Origin: Halobacillus sp. Marseille-Q1614
GTDB taxonomy: Bacteria; Bacillota; Bacilli; Bacillales; Halobacillaceae
DNA length: 64,000 nt
Direction of reading: 5' to 3'
Assembly: GCF_902809865.1 (NCBI RefSeq)
Contig: NZ_CADDWH010000001.1
Location: forward strand, 1,240,001 to 1,304,000
Below are positions 51,125 to 62,334 of this stretch, piece after piece. Below the pieces are notes generated by a model. That model had not been told where the DNA came from. It saw only the letters and a program-made list of their open reading frames with translations, and ran no database searches. Each line of letters begins with the position of its first letter. Positions within the stretch are counted from its first letter, which is position 1. A program made the translations under genes and the position numbers.

Positions 51125-51155
51125 AAAGCCACAGATTGAATTACTCTGTGGCTTT
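51125..51155 (-). terminator. sqdX terminator
   Basis: AAAGCCACAGA and TCTGTGGCTTT form a perfect 11-bp stem that includes the sqdX stop codon, followed on the minus strand by AGTTTTGCATTTTTA. Confidence 0.82.
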
Positions 51156-52301
51156 AAGTCTGGATTTAGCTGATTTAGATGAACTTTCCTGATAAATCTT
51201 TAGAGTCTGGTAATAAAACTCTAGAATTTGCTCAGAAGGCTTCTGCCAGCTGAATTTTTCTGCTTCAATTCTGGCATTATAACAAAGCTTTTCGTACAAT
51301 TCTTTGTTTTCCAGCCGGTTAATGGCTGAAATCATGCTGTCTGTATTTTCATTTTCAAACAGCAGCCCTGTCTTTCCATCTTCCACCTGTTCCATTGTTG
51401 GTCCACTTTTTGCTGCAATTACGGGTAACCCTGACGCCATAGCCTCAAGGATCACCAGTCCTAATGTTTCAGTAATGGACGGGAAAATAAGAGCATCTGA
51501 TGAAGCAAATGCCTGTGCTAACTCTTCACCGTGCAATAATCCGGTAAATGTCGTTTTCGTTCCGGCAAATGATTTCTCCAGTGACTCCTTTTCAGGTCCA
51601 TCCCCTACAATAGCAAGAGAAAGGTCCTCCCTTTGCTCAAGAAGCGGCTTAATCTTATCAATCTCTTTTTCAGCTGCAAGCCTTCCTACAAACACTAACA
51701 GCTTGTTATTTGGTTCTCCGCCTGATAAACGTTCACGCATTTTTTCACTGCGATGGCGCGGATGGTAATGGTCAATCGCTACGCCGCGGTCCCAGACGTG
51801 AACATTATGAAATTTCTTTGCATTTAATTCTTTCTGGGTAGCCTTGGATGTACACAGGTTAAGATGAGCGTAATTGTGCAGTTTCCTGAAATACCACCAG
51901 CAAGCAGGTATAAGTGGATATAATTTGTAGTACTCAAAATATTTAGGAACATGGGTATGATAGGAAGCAATGAGCGGGTACCCCATTTTATCCGCATAAT
52001 ATACACCGGATACTCCGACAATGGCCGGGTTAACTACATGCACCAGATCAGGATCATGTTTCTCAAGCAGCGTTTTCACCTTTTTCTGCGGCAGAGAAAA
52101 CTGTTTATACCGGTAAAAAGGCATAGTAGTAGCTTTTACACCTTCAACAATCGCACCTTCATATTCAGTTACACCCAGGTCCGGAGCAATAACTACCACT
52201 TCATGGTCCTGCTGCCTGAGATATCTGATGGCTTCTTTTAATCTAGTTACTACTCCGTCTGTTGATGGTAGGAATGTTTCGGTAATGATGGCGATTTTCA
52301 A
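51141..52301 (-). CDS. sqdX: Sulfoquinovosyltransferase-like GT4 glycosyltransferase (SqdX)
   Basis: This 386-residue GT-B glycosyltransferase matches cyanobacterial SqdX, which transfers sulfoquinovose from UDP-sulfoquinovose to diacylglycerol. Shared stretches include IAIITETFLPSTDGVVTRL, HVVNPAIVGVSGVYYADK, IASYHTHVPKYFEYY, NLCTSKATQKEL and FIFPSITETLGLVILEAMASG, which carries the GT4 EX7E motif. TTG 52301 is the start: AAGGAG lies 9 bases upstream and the family start LKIAIITE aligns. It begins 13 bases after the sqdB stop, forming a two-gene operon. The protein should sit at the inner face of the membrane. A generic GT4 acting on DAG is the main alternative. Confidence 0.9.
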   Translation of the reverse strand: MKIAIITETFLPSTDGVVTRLKEAIRYLRQQDHEVVVIAPDLGVTEYEGAIVEGVKATTMPFYRYKQFSLPQKKVKTLLEKHDPDLVHVVNPAIVGVSGVYYADKMGYPLIASYHTHVPKYFEYYKLYPLIPACWWYFRKLHNYAHLNLCTSKATQKELNAKKFHNVHVWDRGVAIDHYHPRHRSEKMRERLSGGEPNNKLLVFVGRLAAEKEIDKIKPLLEQREDLSLAIVGDGPEKESLEKSFAGTKTTFTGLLHGEELAQAFASSDALIFPSITETLGLVILEAMASGLPVIAAKSGPTMEQVEDGKTGLLFENENTDSMISAINRLENKELYEKLCYNARIEAEKFSWQKPSEQILEFYYQTLKIYQESSSKSAKSRLKATE

Positions 52302-52314
52302 GGCGTAAAACTCC

Positions 52315-53787
<1,473 letters not shown>

Positions 53788-55749
53788 ATGAGTACATATG
53801 AGACTGCCTGGACACCAGCTGACGAATTGAAAGAGAGCACTAGACTCTATCAGTGGATGAAAGTGCACGGATATGATAATTATGATGAATTTCATAAAAA
53901 ATCAATTGAAGATATCGAGTGGCTTTGGGAAGAAGCTTGCTCTGTTTTAGGAATTGAATGGTATAAACCTTATGAAGAAGTAGTTGATCTCTCAAAAGGC
54001 CCCCTCTACCCTAAATGGTTCAGCGGCGCTGAGATGAATGTCGTTCATAATGCTCTCGATAAGTGGGCTGAAAAAGAGTCAACTAAGGAGAAAATCGCCT
54101 TATTATGGGAAGGTGACAATGGTGATAAAACCTCCTACACGTTTAAAAGCCTGCAGGAAAAAGTAAACGCTTTCTCGAATGGCTTAGAAGATTTAGGAGT
54201 TTCTAAAGGAGATATCGTGACTTTATTTATGCCGATGCTTCCCGAAACGCTAATTTCAATGCTTGCGATTGCTAAAGTTGGCGCCGTTGCCTGCCCTACT
54301 TTTTCAGGCTATAAGGCCGAGGCAATCTCCACTCGTCTCAATGCTTCAAGATCAAAAATTCTTATAACTGCCAATGGCTTTTATCGGCGCGGCAAAACCG
54401 TCCCTATGAAACAGGAAGCTGATATGGCTGCCGATCGCAGTGAACATTTACAGCATGTAATCGTCGTCGACCGAACAGGTTCCGCCGACCAGTGGAACCC
54501 GCAGAGAGATATTGCGTTTGAAGAGCTTTTAAACAACTCCTCTGTTTATGAAACAAAGCGTACAAAAGCAGATGATCCTTGTATGCTCATTTACACGTCA
54601 GGAACGACAGGAAAACCAAAAGGCGTCCTTCATTCTCATGCAGGTTTTCCAATTAAAGCAGCATTTGATGCCGGCATCTGTATGGATGTCTGCCAGGAAG
54701 ATACACTGTTCTGGTATACCGATATGGGCTGGATGATGGGTCCTTTCCTCGTATACGGCGGACTTTTAAATGGAGCATCCATCGTAATGTTTGAAGGAAC
54801 TCCGGACTACCCTAACCCGGACCGTTTATGGCAGATGGTTGATGAATATAACGTGACACATATCGGTATTTCCCCGACACTTGTACGTTCGATGATGAAG
54901 CACGGAAAAGACTGGATCAAAAAGCATGACTTATCTTCATTGAAAGTTATCGGCTCCACGGGAGAACCTTGGAACCCTGAACCTTGGAACTGGCTTTTCA
55001 AAAATGTCGGCAAATCCAAAGTTCCGATTTTTAACTATTCTGGAGGAACCGAGATCTCCGGCGGTATCTTTGGCAATGTGCTCGTTAAACCGATTCAGCC
55101 GGTAACATTTAATGCCGTGCTGCCAGGTATGGATGCTGATGTTTTTGATGAAAATGGAGAATCTTTACGGAATGAGGTCGGCGAACTAGTCATTAAACAG
55201 CCCTGGGTAGGAATGACAAATGGCTTCTTTGAAGACAATGAGAGGTATGAAGCTGCTTACTGGTCCCGTTTTGAGAATACATGGGTCCACGGAGACTGGG
55301 TGATTGCTGATGATGACGGGTACTATACGATTACAGGGCGTTCTGATGACGTTTTAAACGTGGCCGGAAAACGTTTGGGACCTGCTGAAGTAGAATCGGT
55401 CCTCGTAGGTCATGAATCCGTTGTTGAAGCCGGGGTAATCGGAGTTCCCCACAGCATTAAAGGAGAAGAACCCGTCGCTTTTGCCGTACTAAACTCAAAA
55501 GATCAAAACAGAGAAGAAGTGATCGATGAAATTCGTGAATTCTTAGCTCAAAAGTTAGGAAAAGCATTGGCGCCTAAGCGGATTTTTGCAGTGTCGGATC
55601 TGCCTAAAACAAGAAATGCCAAGGTCATGCGCCGGGCGATCAAGTCTGCCTTTTTAAATGAACCGGCTGGTGATTTAAGTGCCCTGGAAAACCCGGAAAC
55701 AGTAGAAGAAATCCGATCCATCGGCGAATCACAGACCATGCAGAAATAA
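53788..55749 (+). CDS. AMP-forming acetyl-/acyl-CoA synthetase
   Basis: This 653-residue adenylate-forming enzyme has the A3 motif YTSGTTGKPKGVLHSH, the A5-like YSGGTEISGG, A7 WVHGDWVIADDDGYY and the C-terminal ITGRSDDVLNVAGKRLGP, with a late lysine in PKTRNAKVMRR. The ACAS-type N-terminus (WTPADELKESTRLYQWM) fits the acetyl/acetoacetyl-CoA synthetase branch more than fatty acyl ligases. AAGGAGG lies 8 bases before ATG 53788. It converges with the yng operon, whose pathway ends in acetoacetate and acetyl-CoA, so use of acetate or acetoacetate is a reasonable guess. Confidence 0.9.
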   Translation: MSTYETAWTPADELKESTRLYQWMKVHGYDNYDEFHKKSIEDIEWLWEEACSVLGIEWYKPYEEVVDLSKGPLYPKWFSGAEMNVVHNALDKWAEKESTKEKIALLWEGDNGDKTSYTFKSLQEKVNAFSNGLEDLGVSKGDIVTLFMPMLPETLISMLAIAKVGAVACPTFSGYKAEAISTRLNASRSKILITANGFYRRGKTVPMKQEADMAADRSEHLQHVIVVDRTGSADQWNPQRDIAFEELLNNSSVYETKRTKADDPCMLIYTSGTTGKPKGVLHSHAGFPIKAAFDAGICMDVCQEDTLFWYTDMGWMMGPFLVYGGLLNGASIVMFEGTPDYPNPDRLWQMVDEYNVTHIGISPTLVRSMMKHGKDWIKKHDLSSLKVIGSTGEPWNPEPWNWLFKNVGKSKVPIFNYSGGTEISGGIFGNVLVKPIQPVTFNAVLPGMDADVFDENGESLRNEVGELVIKQPWVGMTNGFFEDNERYEAAYWSRFENTWVHGDWVIADDDGYYTITGRSDDVLNVAGKRLGPAEVESVLVGHESVVEAGVIGVPHSIKGEEPVAFAVLNSKDQNREEVIDEIREFLAQKLGKALAPKRIFAVSDLPKTRNAKVMRRAIKSAFLNEPAGDLSALENPETVEEIRSIGESQTMQK

Positions 55750-55755
55750 ACATTA

Positions 55756-55787
55756 AAAAGCCGCTACACTAACGTGGAGCGGCTTTT
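55756..55787. terminator. Bidirectional terminator between the synthetase gene and yngE
   Basis: AAAAGCCGCTACAC pairs with GTGGAGCGGCTTTT (one mismatch) between convergent genes. Confidence 0.85.
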
Positions 55788-55821
55788 AGATTTTATTGCA
55801 TCCATGCTAGGGCTTTCTTAT

Positions 55822-57348
55822 TTATACAGGATAAACGCCATGCTTTCTTTCTGTGAAGGTGACGTTTTTAGATTGATAGGCTTCAAAGCGCTGCATCAGC
55901 TGGCCGCGCAGCTGATCAGGCTGTACGACATCATCGATCACCATTTCTGAAGCTAACCGGTAAAGATCGATATTCTCTTTATACTCTTCCTGTTTCTGTT
56001 TGATAAATGCCGGACGCTCAGATTCCTCAAGGGCGGAAATTTTGTTGGCATACACGGCATTAACCGCAGCTTCCGGTCCCATCACGGCGATTTGTGCCGT
56101 TGGCAAAGCTAAGCAGGCATCTGGTTCAAACGCCGGCCCTGCCATCGCATAAAGGCCCGCTCCGTATGCTTTACGAACGATAACAGAAATTTTAGGCACT
56201 GTCGCTTCACTCATCGCAGAAAGCATTTTTGCTCCGTGCCTGATAATGCCTGCACGCTCTACTTTCGTCCCGATCATAAATCCTGGGATATCCACAAGAA
56301 AGAGCAGCGCAATGTTAAACGCGTCACACAGCTGCATAAACTTTGCCGCTTTATCCGCTGAATCCGGGAATAAAACGCCGCCTTTAGCCCGTGGTTGATT
56401 AGCAATTATGCCAACCACACGCCCATCGATCCGAGAGAGGCCAGTAATTAACTCTGGTGCAAACTTCTTCTTTATCTCACAGAAACTGCCCTCATCGATC
56501 AGCCGGTCGATTAATTGATACATATCAAACGGAGCGTTCTGATTTTTTGGTATCAGCTCGGAAATATCTTTTTCAAAAGAAGCTGGAAGTTTCGTTTCTT
56601 CCCTGTGAGGAAGATGACGATAATTCGAAGGGAAATAACTCAAATACTTACGGGCGAACTCAATCGCTTCGTTTTCATCTGCCGCAAGGACGTCACCACA
56701 CCCTGAAACAGAGCAGTGCATGGAGGCGCCTCCCATTTCCTCTAAGCTTACTTTCTCACCAATGACCTTTTCTGCCATTCGCGGTGATCCTAAATACATC
56801 GAGGCATTGCCGTCGACCATGACTACGATATCGCAGAAAGCCGGAATATAGGCACCACCCGCTGCTGAAGGGCCAAACAGTAAACAAACCTGAGGCACCC
56901 GGCCGGATAATTTAATCTGGTTATGGAAAATCCGTCCCGCTCCCCGGCGGTTTGGAAACATTTCGACTTGATCTGTAATCCGCGCACCCGCTGAATCAAC
57001 GAGGTACAGCATCGGCAGTTCGAGCTTCATCGCCGTTTCCTGAATCCGTATGATTTTTTCTACTGTTCTTGCTCCCCATGAACCTGCTTTAACCGTAGAA
57101 TCATTAGCCATGACACATACTTGCTCACCGTTGATTTTTCCAATGCCGGTGACGACCCCATCGGCCGGAAGTGATCCGTCCACGTTATTTGCAAAAAACG
57201 CATCCTCAATATTTAAATCATCATCAAATAAAAGCTTTAATCTCTCACGAACAAACATCTTGCCTTTCTGCCGGTTGCTTTCATGATATTTTTCAGCACC
57301 GCCTGAAGCTATTTTCTCTTTCATTGTCTGCAGCGTATCGTCTAGCAT
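55822..57348 (-). CDS. yngE: Acyl-CoA carboxylase carboxyltransferase subunit (YngE, methylcrotonyl-CoA carboxylase beta-like)
   Basis: This 508-residue crotonase-fold carboxyltransferase has GKMFVRERLKLLFDDD at the start, RRGAGRIFHNQIKLSG, LFGPSAAGGAYIPAFCDI and KAYGAGLYAMAGPAFEPD, the last resembling MCC-beta rather than propionyl-CoA carboxylase. It moves CO2 from biotin to the acyl-CoA, here probably 3-methylcrotonyl-CoA. It is the last gene of the operon that starts at yngJ. AAGGAGGG precedes the ATG, 15 bases from yngF. The biotin carboxylase and carrier are encoded upstream as separate proteins. Confidence 0.93.
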   Translation of the reverse strand: MLDDTLQTMKEKIASGGAEKYHESNRQKGKMFVRERLKLLFDDDLNIEDAFFANNVDGSLPADGVVTGIGKINGEQVCVMANDSTVKAGSWGARTVEKIIRIQETAMKLELPMLYLVDSAGARITDQVEMFPNRRGAGRIFHNQIKLSGRVPQVCLLFGPSAAGGAYIPAFCDIVVMVDGNASMYLGSPRMAEKVIGEKVSLEEMGGASMHCSVSGCGDVLAADENEAIEFARKYLSYFPSNYRHLPHREETKLPASFEKDISELIPKNQNAPFDMYQLIDRLIDEGSFCEIKKKFAPELITGLSRIDGRVVGIIANQPRAKGGVLFPDSADKAAKFMQLCDAFNIALLFLVDIPGFMIGTKVERAGIIRHGAKMLSAMSEATVPKISVIVRKAYGAGLYAMAGPAFEPDACLALPTAQIAVMGPEAAVNAVYANKISALEESERPAFIKQKQEEYKENIDLYRLASEMVIDDVVQPDQLRGQLMQRFEAYQSKNVTFTERKHGVYPV

Positions 57349-57363
57349 AGTTTCCCTCCTTGT

Positions 57364-58140
57364 CTACTCCCCTTTATAGCTGGGAGAACGCTTTTCCTTA
57401 AACGCCTGTAACCCTTCCAATCGATCACTCGTTGGAATTGTATATTTGTAGCATTCATGTTCGAATGCTAAACCTGTCTGTAGGTTTGTATTAAGACCAC
57501 AATCAATTGCCTTTTTCGCTTGTTTTAATGCCACAGGGCCGTTACTTGCGATTTGCCGGGCTAAAGCGAGCGTTTCTTCTTCTAATCGATCTGCACTGTA
57601 AATACTTTCGACAAGATTTAATTGTAAAGCTTCCTCTGCTGTAACGGGTTTTGCTGTGAAAATTAACCGCTTAGCATGTCCTGGACTGATTAAACGGGGA
57701 AGCCGCTGGGTTCCTCCGGCTCCCGGGATAATCGCTAATGAGGTTTCGGTCAGTCCCACTTTTGTATGATCGGCCATTACCCTCAAATCACAAGCCAGTG
57801 CAAGTTCAAGGCCTCCACCATAAGCAGCGCCGTTGATCATCGCAATTACTGGTATAGGCAGCTGTTCAACCTTACGTATCGTGTCGCCAATTTTCTTAAC
57901 GGCCGCAACAACTTCCTGCTCCGTCATTTCCGAGCGTTCTTTTAAGTCAGCACCGGCACAAAAAGCTTTTTCACCTGCACCTGTAATGACAACCACACGG
58001 GCAGGTGACTGTCTGATTTCCTCCGTTTTCACCTGCAGTTCATCCAGCAGGTTATTTGATAAGCTGTTCGCCGCTTTTTCACGGTTGAGCGTAAGTACGG
58101 CTATATATTCTTCTAAGTAATGAAGCGTTACGAGTGACAT
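57364..58140 (-). CDS. yngF: Enoyl-CoA hydratase (YngF, methylglutaconyl-CoA hydratase-like)
   Basis: This 258-residue crotonase-family enzyme has the oxyanion motif KAFCAGADLKER, NGAAYGGGLELALACDLR (first catalytic Glu region) and VGLTETSLAIIPGAGGTQRLPR (second Glu). In this operon the expected reaction is hydration of 3-methylglutaconyl-CoA to HMG-CoA, between the carboxylase and HMG-CoA lyase steps. AGGGTAGG precedes the ATG; yngG ends 6 bases upstream. The ending KEKRSPSYKGE is typical. Confidence 0.93.
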   Translation of the reverse strand: MSLVTLHYLEEYIAVLTLNREKAANSLSNNLLDELQVKTEEIRQSPARVVVITGAGEKAFCAGADLKERSEMTEQEVVAAVKKIGDTIRKVEQLPIPVIAMINGAAYGGGLELALACDLRVMADHTKVGLTETSLAIIPGAGGTQRLPRLISPGHAKRLIFTAKPVTAEEALQLNLVESIYSADRLEEETLALARQIASNGPVALKQAKKAIDCGLNTNLQTGLAFEHECYKYTIPTSDRLEGLQAFKEKRSPSYKGE

Positions 58141-58146
58141 AAAGAC

Positions 58147-59058
58147 CTACCCTTCTGTTCCTCGGTTTAATATTTGCATTTGGTGGCTTGGAAGCTCTTT
58201 ACCGAGCGCCTTCTGAATAAAGAGAGCCGCTTCTTTCAGCTTCTCTTCATCAATCCCTGTTTCAATTCCCATACCGTGAAGCATATGAACGAGATCATCT
58301 GTGGCTAAGTTACCTGAGGCCCCTTTTGCATAAGGACAGCCGCCAAGGCCCCCAAGCGCACTATCGAAAGTTGTAATCCCATGCTCTAAAGAAACGAGAA
58401 CATTAGCTAAAGCCATTCCTTGAGTATTGTGAAAATGCAGGGCAACCTTTTCTTTATCAATTTTTTGCAAAAGCCTTGTAAGCACCTCATCCACCTGACG
58501 AGGATTAGCCACGCCAATTGTATCACCGAGCGATAATTCATCAATTCCCATATCGAGCAGCCGCCTTGAGATGTATATCACATCATCTACGGAAGTCGCC
58601 CCATCATAAGGGCAGCCAAAAACAGTAGACAGGTAGCCGCGCACCCGCATTCCCTGCTGCTTTGCTTTATGAACGACGTCTTTTAAAACATGAAATGTCT
58701 CTTCAATTGATTTGTTAATGTTTTTCTTATTATGTGTTTCACTCGCTGACATAAAGACAGCCGCTTCATCGACCCCTGTTTCGATCGCTGCCTTTAGTCC
58801 TTTTTGATTAGGAACTAGAGCAGCATAAGTAATCCCGGGTTTTCGGCTGATCTGTCCGGCAACGTCTTTCGCATCTTTTAACTGCGGAATCCATTTCGGG
58901 TGGACAAATGAACTGAATTCAATCGATTGATACCCTGCTTCTGACAGCATATCGATCCAGCGGACTTTATCTTCCGTCGGTACGTGAACCGCTTCATTTT
59001 GTAGTCCATCCCTTGGTCCCACTTCCTTGATTGTTACTGATGACGGCCATTTATTCAT
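58147..59058 (-). CDS. yngG: Hydroxymethylglutaryl-CoA lyase
   Basis: This 303-residue TIM-barrel enzyme splits HMG-CoA into acetyl-CoA and acetoacetate. The family signature is clear: KEVGPRDGLQNE at the start, GYLSTVFGCPYDG in the middle, LHFHNTQGMALAN for metal binding, and LGGLGGCPYAKGASGNLATDD with the reactive cysteine. GGAGCG precedes the ATG at 59058. The biotin carrier gene ends 16 bases upstream. It completes the leucine/isovalerate route in this operon. Confidence 0.96.
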   Translation of the reverse strand: MNKWPSSVTIKEVGPRDGLQNEAVHVPTEDKVRWIDMLSEAGYQSIEFSSFVHPKWIPQLKDAKDVAGQISRKPGITYAALVPNQKGLKAAIETGVDEAAVFMSASETHNKKNINKSIEETFHVLKDVVHKAKQQGMRVRGYLSTVFGCPYDGATSVDDVIYISRRLLDMGIDELSLGDTIGVANPRQVDEVLTRLLQKIDKEKVALHFHNTQGMALANVLVSLEHGITTFDSALGGLGGCPYAKGASGNLATDDLVHMLHGMGIETGIDEEKLKEAALFIQKALGKELPSHQMQILNRGTEG

Positions 59059-59074
59059 CCATATCCGCTCCTAA

Positions 59075-59287
59075 TTACTCAATGATTGCGATTATATCTC
59101 CTTCATTGACGAAGTCTCCCTCAGTGACCTTTAACTCTTTGATCGTGCCGCTCTTCTCTGCTGGAATCGGGATTTCCATTTTCATAGATTCTAAGATCAC
59201 GATGTCCTCTCCGTCCTGCACACTGTCCCCCTGATTGGCGACAATTTTCCATACGCTTCCTGCCATAGATGCTTTTACTTCGTTCAT
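59075..59287 (-). CDS. yngHB: Biotin carboxyl carrier protein (biotin/lipoyl attachment)
   Basis: This 70-residue single-domain carrier has the biotinylation motif LESMKMEIP, with the target lysine near residue 36, and the flanking SGTIKELKVTEGDFVNEGD hairpin. It carries CO2 between the separate biotin carboxylase and carboxyltransferase subunits of this operon. CTAAGGAGG precedes the ATG, and yngH ends 13 bases upstream. The standalone carrier matches the YngHB arrangement of B. subtilis. Confidence 0.95.
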   Translation of the reverse strand: MNEVKASMAGSVWKIVANQGDSVQDGEDIVILESMKMEIPIPAEKSGTIKELKVTEGDFVNEGDIIAIIE

Positions 59288-59300
59288 CTCTAATTCCTCC

Positions 59301-60656
59301 TTAGTGGTTCGTTACAGTCGGTATATAATAATCTGATACAAATGATGTGGTGGTTTCTCCTGCGATAAATTTTTCATGAGTTAGTATTCTCTTAAGCATC
59401 GTCACATTTGATTTAATGCCTTCCACTTCATATTGATGAAGAGCTTTTGTCATTCTATCAATGGCTTCTTCCCTTGTAGAGGCATGGACGATAAGCTTTG
59501 CGATCATCGGATCATAAAACGGAGTAACCTGGGATTTCTCATGAACAGCAAGCTCATGACGAATGCCTTCTCCCTTTGGCAGCTGAAGCTTAGTTAACTG
59601 ACCTGGTGAAGGATAAAACGTATTTGGATCCTCCGCATAAATTCTCGCTTCGATGGCATGGCCGATAATCGTAAGGTCATTTTGGCTGAATGTAAGCTTT
59701 TCCCCGTTTGCAACCCGCAGCTGCTGTTCGACTAAATCGACTCCAGTAATTTCCTCGGTCACCGGGTGTTCAACCTGCAGCCTCGTATTCATTTCTAAGA
59801 AGTAGAAGTTTTCCTCTTCATCAACTAAGAATTCCATCGTTCCTGCATTGACGTACCTTAAAGCACGTACAGCTTTTAAGGCGCTTTCGCCCATCTTTTC
59901 TCTCGTTTTCTCTGATAAAAAAGGCGATGGAGCTTCTTCAATCACTTTCTGGTGACGGCGCTGAATCGAGCATTCTCTTTCAAAGAGATAAACCGCATTT
60001 CCATGTTCATCCGCAAGTACCTGGATTTCAATATGGCGCGGGTTGACGATGAGCTTCTCAATAAACATATCGCCATTTCCGAAGAAAGTTTTTGCTCGCT
60101 TTTGATTGCCTTCAAAAGCTTTTTCTAATTCTTCAGGAGTTGAAACGGCCTGCATGCCGATTCCCCCGCCTCCTGCGGCCGCTTTGAGCATCACGGGATA
60201 ACCAAACTCTTCTGCTTTCTTCTTCGCAGCTTCTACATCTGCGATCGACTCCATCGTGCCTGGAACCACAGGTACTCCCGCCTGCTCCATATGTTTTCGT
60301 GCGGCGATTTTATCTCCCATTGTGGAAATAACATCAGCCGATGGTCCGATAAAAGTAAGTCCGGCTTCCCTGACTGATTGTGCGAAACCGCTATGCTCGC
60401 TTAACAGTCCGTAGCCCGGATGAATGGCTTCCGCTCCTGAGTTCTTCGCCGCCTGCAGGATTTTTTCGATATTTAAATATGATTCGTTCACTCGCGGCTT
60501 GCCGATTAAATAACTTTCATCAGCTTCTTTTACAAACGGTGCCTCCTGATCGGCTTCTGAATAAACCGCCACGGTTTTAATATTCATTTTTTGACATGTA
60601 CGGATGACTCGAGAGGCGATCTCGCCGCGATTGGCAATTAAAATCTTGGAAAACAT
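59301..60656 (-). CDS. yngH: Biotin carboxylase subunit of acyl-CoA carboxylase
   Basis: This 451-residue ATP-grasp enzyme carboxylates biotin using bicarbonate and ATP. It shows KILIANRGEIASRVIRTCQ at the start, the ATP lid KAAAGGGGIGMQ, RECSIQRRHQKVIEEAPSP and MNTRLQVEHPVTEEITGVDLV at the active site. Length matches AccC-type subunits without a fused carrier. AAAGGGGGAC precedes the ATG, 18 bases after the yngI stop. Its role in the methylcrotonyl-CoA-type carboxylase follows from the neighbours. Confidence 0.94.
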   Translation of the reverse strand: MFSKILIANRGEIASRVIRTCQKMNIKTVAVYSEADQEAPFVKEADESYLIGKPRVNESYLNIEKILQAAKNSGAEAIHPGYGLLSEHSGFAQSVREAGLTFIGPSADVISTMGDKIAARKHMEQAGVPVVPGTMESIADVEAAKKKAEEFGYPVMLKAAAGGGGIGMQAVSTPEELEKAFEGNQKRAKTFFGNGDMFIEKLIVNPRHIEIQVLADEHGNAVYLFERECSIQRRHQKVIEEAPSPFLSEKTREKMGESALKAVRALRYVNAGTMEFLVDEEENFYFLEMNTRLQVEHPVTEEITGVDLVEQQLRVANGEKLTFSQNDLTIIGHAIEARIYAEDPNTFYPSPGQLTKLQLPKGEGIRHELAVHEKSQVTPFYDPMIAKLIVHASTREEAIDRMTKALHQYEVEGIKSNVTMLKRILTHEKFIAGETTTSFVSDYYIPTVTNH

Positions 60657-60674
60657 TTAAGCGTCCCCCTTTAC

Positions 60675-62315
60675 TTATTTTTTTATATCTGCTTGCTCAA
60701 GCGCTTCTTCTTTTAACTTGAATTTTTGAATCTTTCCGCTGGCTGTCATTGGATATTCATCAATAAAACGGATGTAGCGAGGAATTTTATGCTTTGAGAT
60801 CATGCCTTCGCAGAACTCGCGGATCTCTTCTTCTGTGACTTCCGTTCCTTCTTTCTTAATAATAAACGCCACGATTTCCTCGCCGAATTTTTTATCAGGA
60901 ACACCGACAACCTGAACATCAAGAACATCAGGGTGCTGATAGAGAAACTCTTCAATTTCTCTTGGATAGACGTTTTCTCCGCCGCGAATAATCATGTCTT
61001 TCATTCGTCCGGTAATCTCGAAATAGCCGTTCTCGTCCATAACCGCAATATCACCGGTGTGAAGCCATCCATCTGGATCAATGGCAGCTTGAGTAGCTTC
61101 TTCGTTCTTGTAATAGCCTTGCATGACGAGATATCCTCTCGTGCAGAGCTCCCCAGGGATACCAGGAGGATTTTCTTCCCCGGTAGCAGGTTCAATTACT
61201 TTTACTTCTACATTCGGGTGTGCTTTTCCGACACTGCGGACTTTTAGTTCAACAGGATCGTCTGTTTTTGTCTGCGTAATCACCGGTGAAGATTCTGTCT
61301 GACCGTATGCGATCGTAATTTCTTCTACACCCATTTTATTCATAACGTCTTTCATCACTTCCATTGGACAGATCGATCCAGCCATAATGCCGGTTCTAAG
61401 TGTAGTTGGGCGATAAGTGTCAAAGCTTGGATCATTTAGTTCAGCAATAAACATCGTTGGAACTCCGTGAAGAGCCGTACAAGATTCTTCTTTAACAGCG
61501 CGGAGCACTTTTTCCGGATGAAACTGTTCTAAAACGACCATTGTCGCTCCTTGGGAAACGGAGGCAATTGTCCCCATCACACAGCCGAAGCAGTGAAAGA
61601 AGGGAACAGGGATACAGAGACGGTCTTCTTTTGTAAGCTTGATACATTCGGCTACCTGCTTTCCATTGTTAACGATGTTATGGTGGCTGAGCATGACGCC
61701 TTTAGGAAAACCGGTGGTCCCTGACGTATACTGCATGTTGATCACTTCTTCATGATCCAGGGTACCATGACGCTCTTTAAGCTCTTCATCGCTGACTTTC
61801 CGTCCAGCCTCAAGGACGTCCTTCCAGGAATAGCATCCGGCATAACTCTTCTCACTTAAGACAACTATGTTTTTAAGGTGAGGGAGTTTCTCACTTTGTA
61901 AATCTCCTTTTTCGGAGTACTCTAGCTCCGGGCAGATTTCTCTTAAAATGTCTATATAAGATACGCCTCTAAATTCTTCTGCTAAAATTAAAGTCGAAGA
62001 ATCGGACTGTTTTAACAAGTATTCAAGTTCCTGGGCCCTATAGTTCGTATTGACTGTCACAAGGACTGACCCCATTTTCCCGCTCGCAAACTGAGAAACG
62101 AGCCATTCAGGTTTGTTATCGGCCCAAATCGCCATATGGTCCCCTTTTTCAATACCTAAAGCCATAAAGCCTTTCGCCGCTTCATCGACCATCTGATTAA
62201 GTTCGCGATATGTTTTTCTTAAAGCTTGTTCAGGATAAACCATCGCTTCATGATCGGGGTGCTGCTCGGCCTGTTTTTCTAATAATTCACCTACGGTAAG
62301 ATTTAAAAGACTCAT
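60675..62315 (-). CDS. yngI: AMP-forming acyl-CoA ligase (YngI-like)
   Basis: This 546-residue adenylate-forming enzyme has MQYTSGTTGFPKGVMLSHHN, VPFFHCFGCVMG, AYGQTESSPV, GWLHTGDIAVMDENGYFEITGRMKDMIIRGGENVYP and the late lysine in MTASGKIQKFKLKE. It belongs to the medium-chain/ACSF2-like group. In this operon it may activate isovalerate or other branched short acids to CoA esters for the dehydrogenase. AGAGGAGG precedes the ATG, 19 bases from yngJ. Confidence 0.92.
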   Translation of the reverse strand: MSLLNLTVGELLEKQAEQHPDHEAMVYPEQALRKTYRELNQMVDEAAKGFMALGIEKGDHMAIWADNKPEWLVSQFASGKMGSVLVTVNTNYRAQELEYLLKQSDSSTLILAEEFRGVSYIDILREICPELEYSEKGDLQSEKLPHLKNIVVLSEKSYAGCYSWKDVLEAGRKVSDEELKERHGTLDHEEVINMQYTSGTTGFPKGVMLSHHNIVNNGKQVAECIKLTKEDRLCIPVPFFHCFGCVMGTIASVSQGATMVVLEQFHPEKVLRAVKEESCTALHGVPTMFIAELNDPSFDTYRPTTLRTGIMAGSICPMEVMKDVMNKMGVEEITIAYGQTESSPVITQTKTDDPVELKVRSVGKAHPNVEVKVIEPATGEENPPGIPGELCTRGYLVMQGYYKNEEATQAAIDPDGWLHTGDIAVMDENGYFEITGRMKDMIIRGGENVYPREIEEFLYQHPDVLDVQVVGVPDKKFGEEIVAFIIKKEGTEVTEEEIREFCEGMISKHKIPRYIRFIDEYPMTASGKIQKFKLKEEALEQADIKK

Positions 62316-62334
62316 CCTATTCCTCCTCTATAAT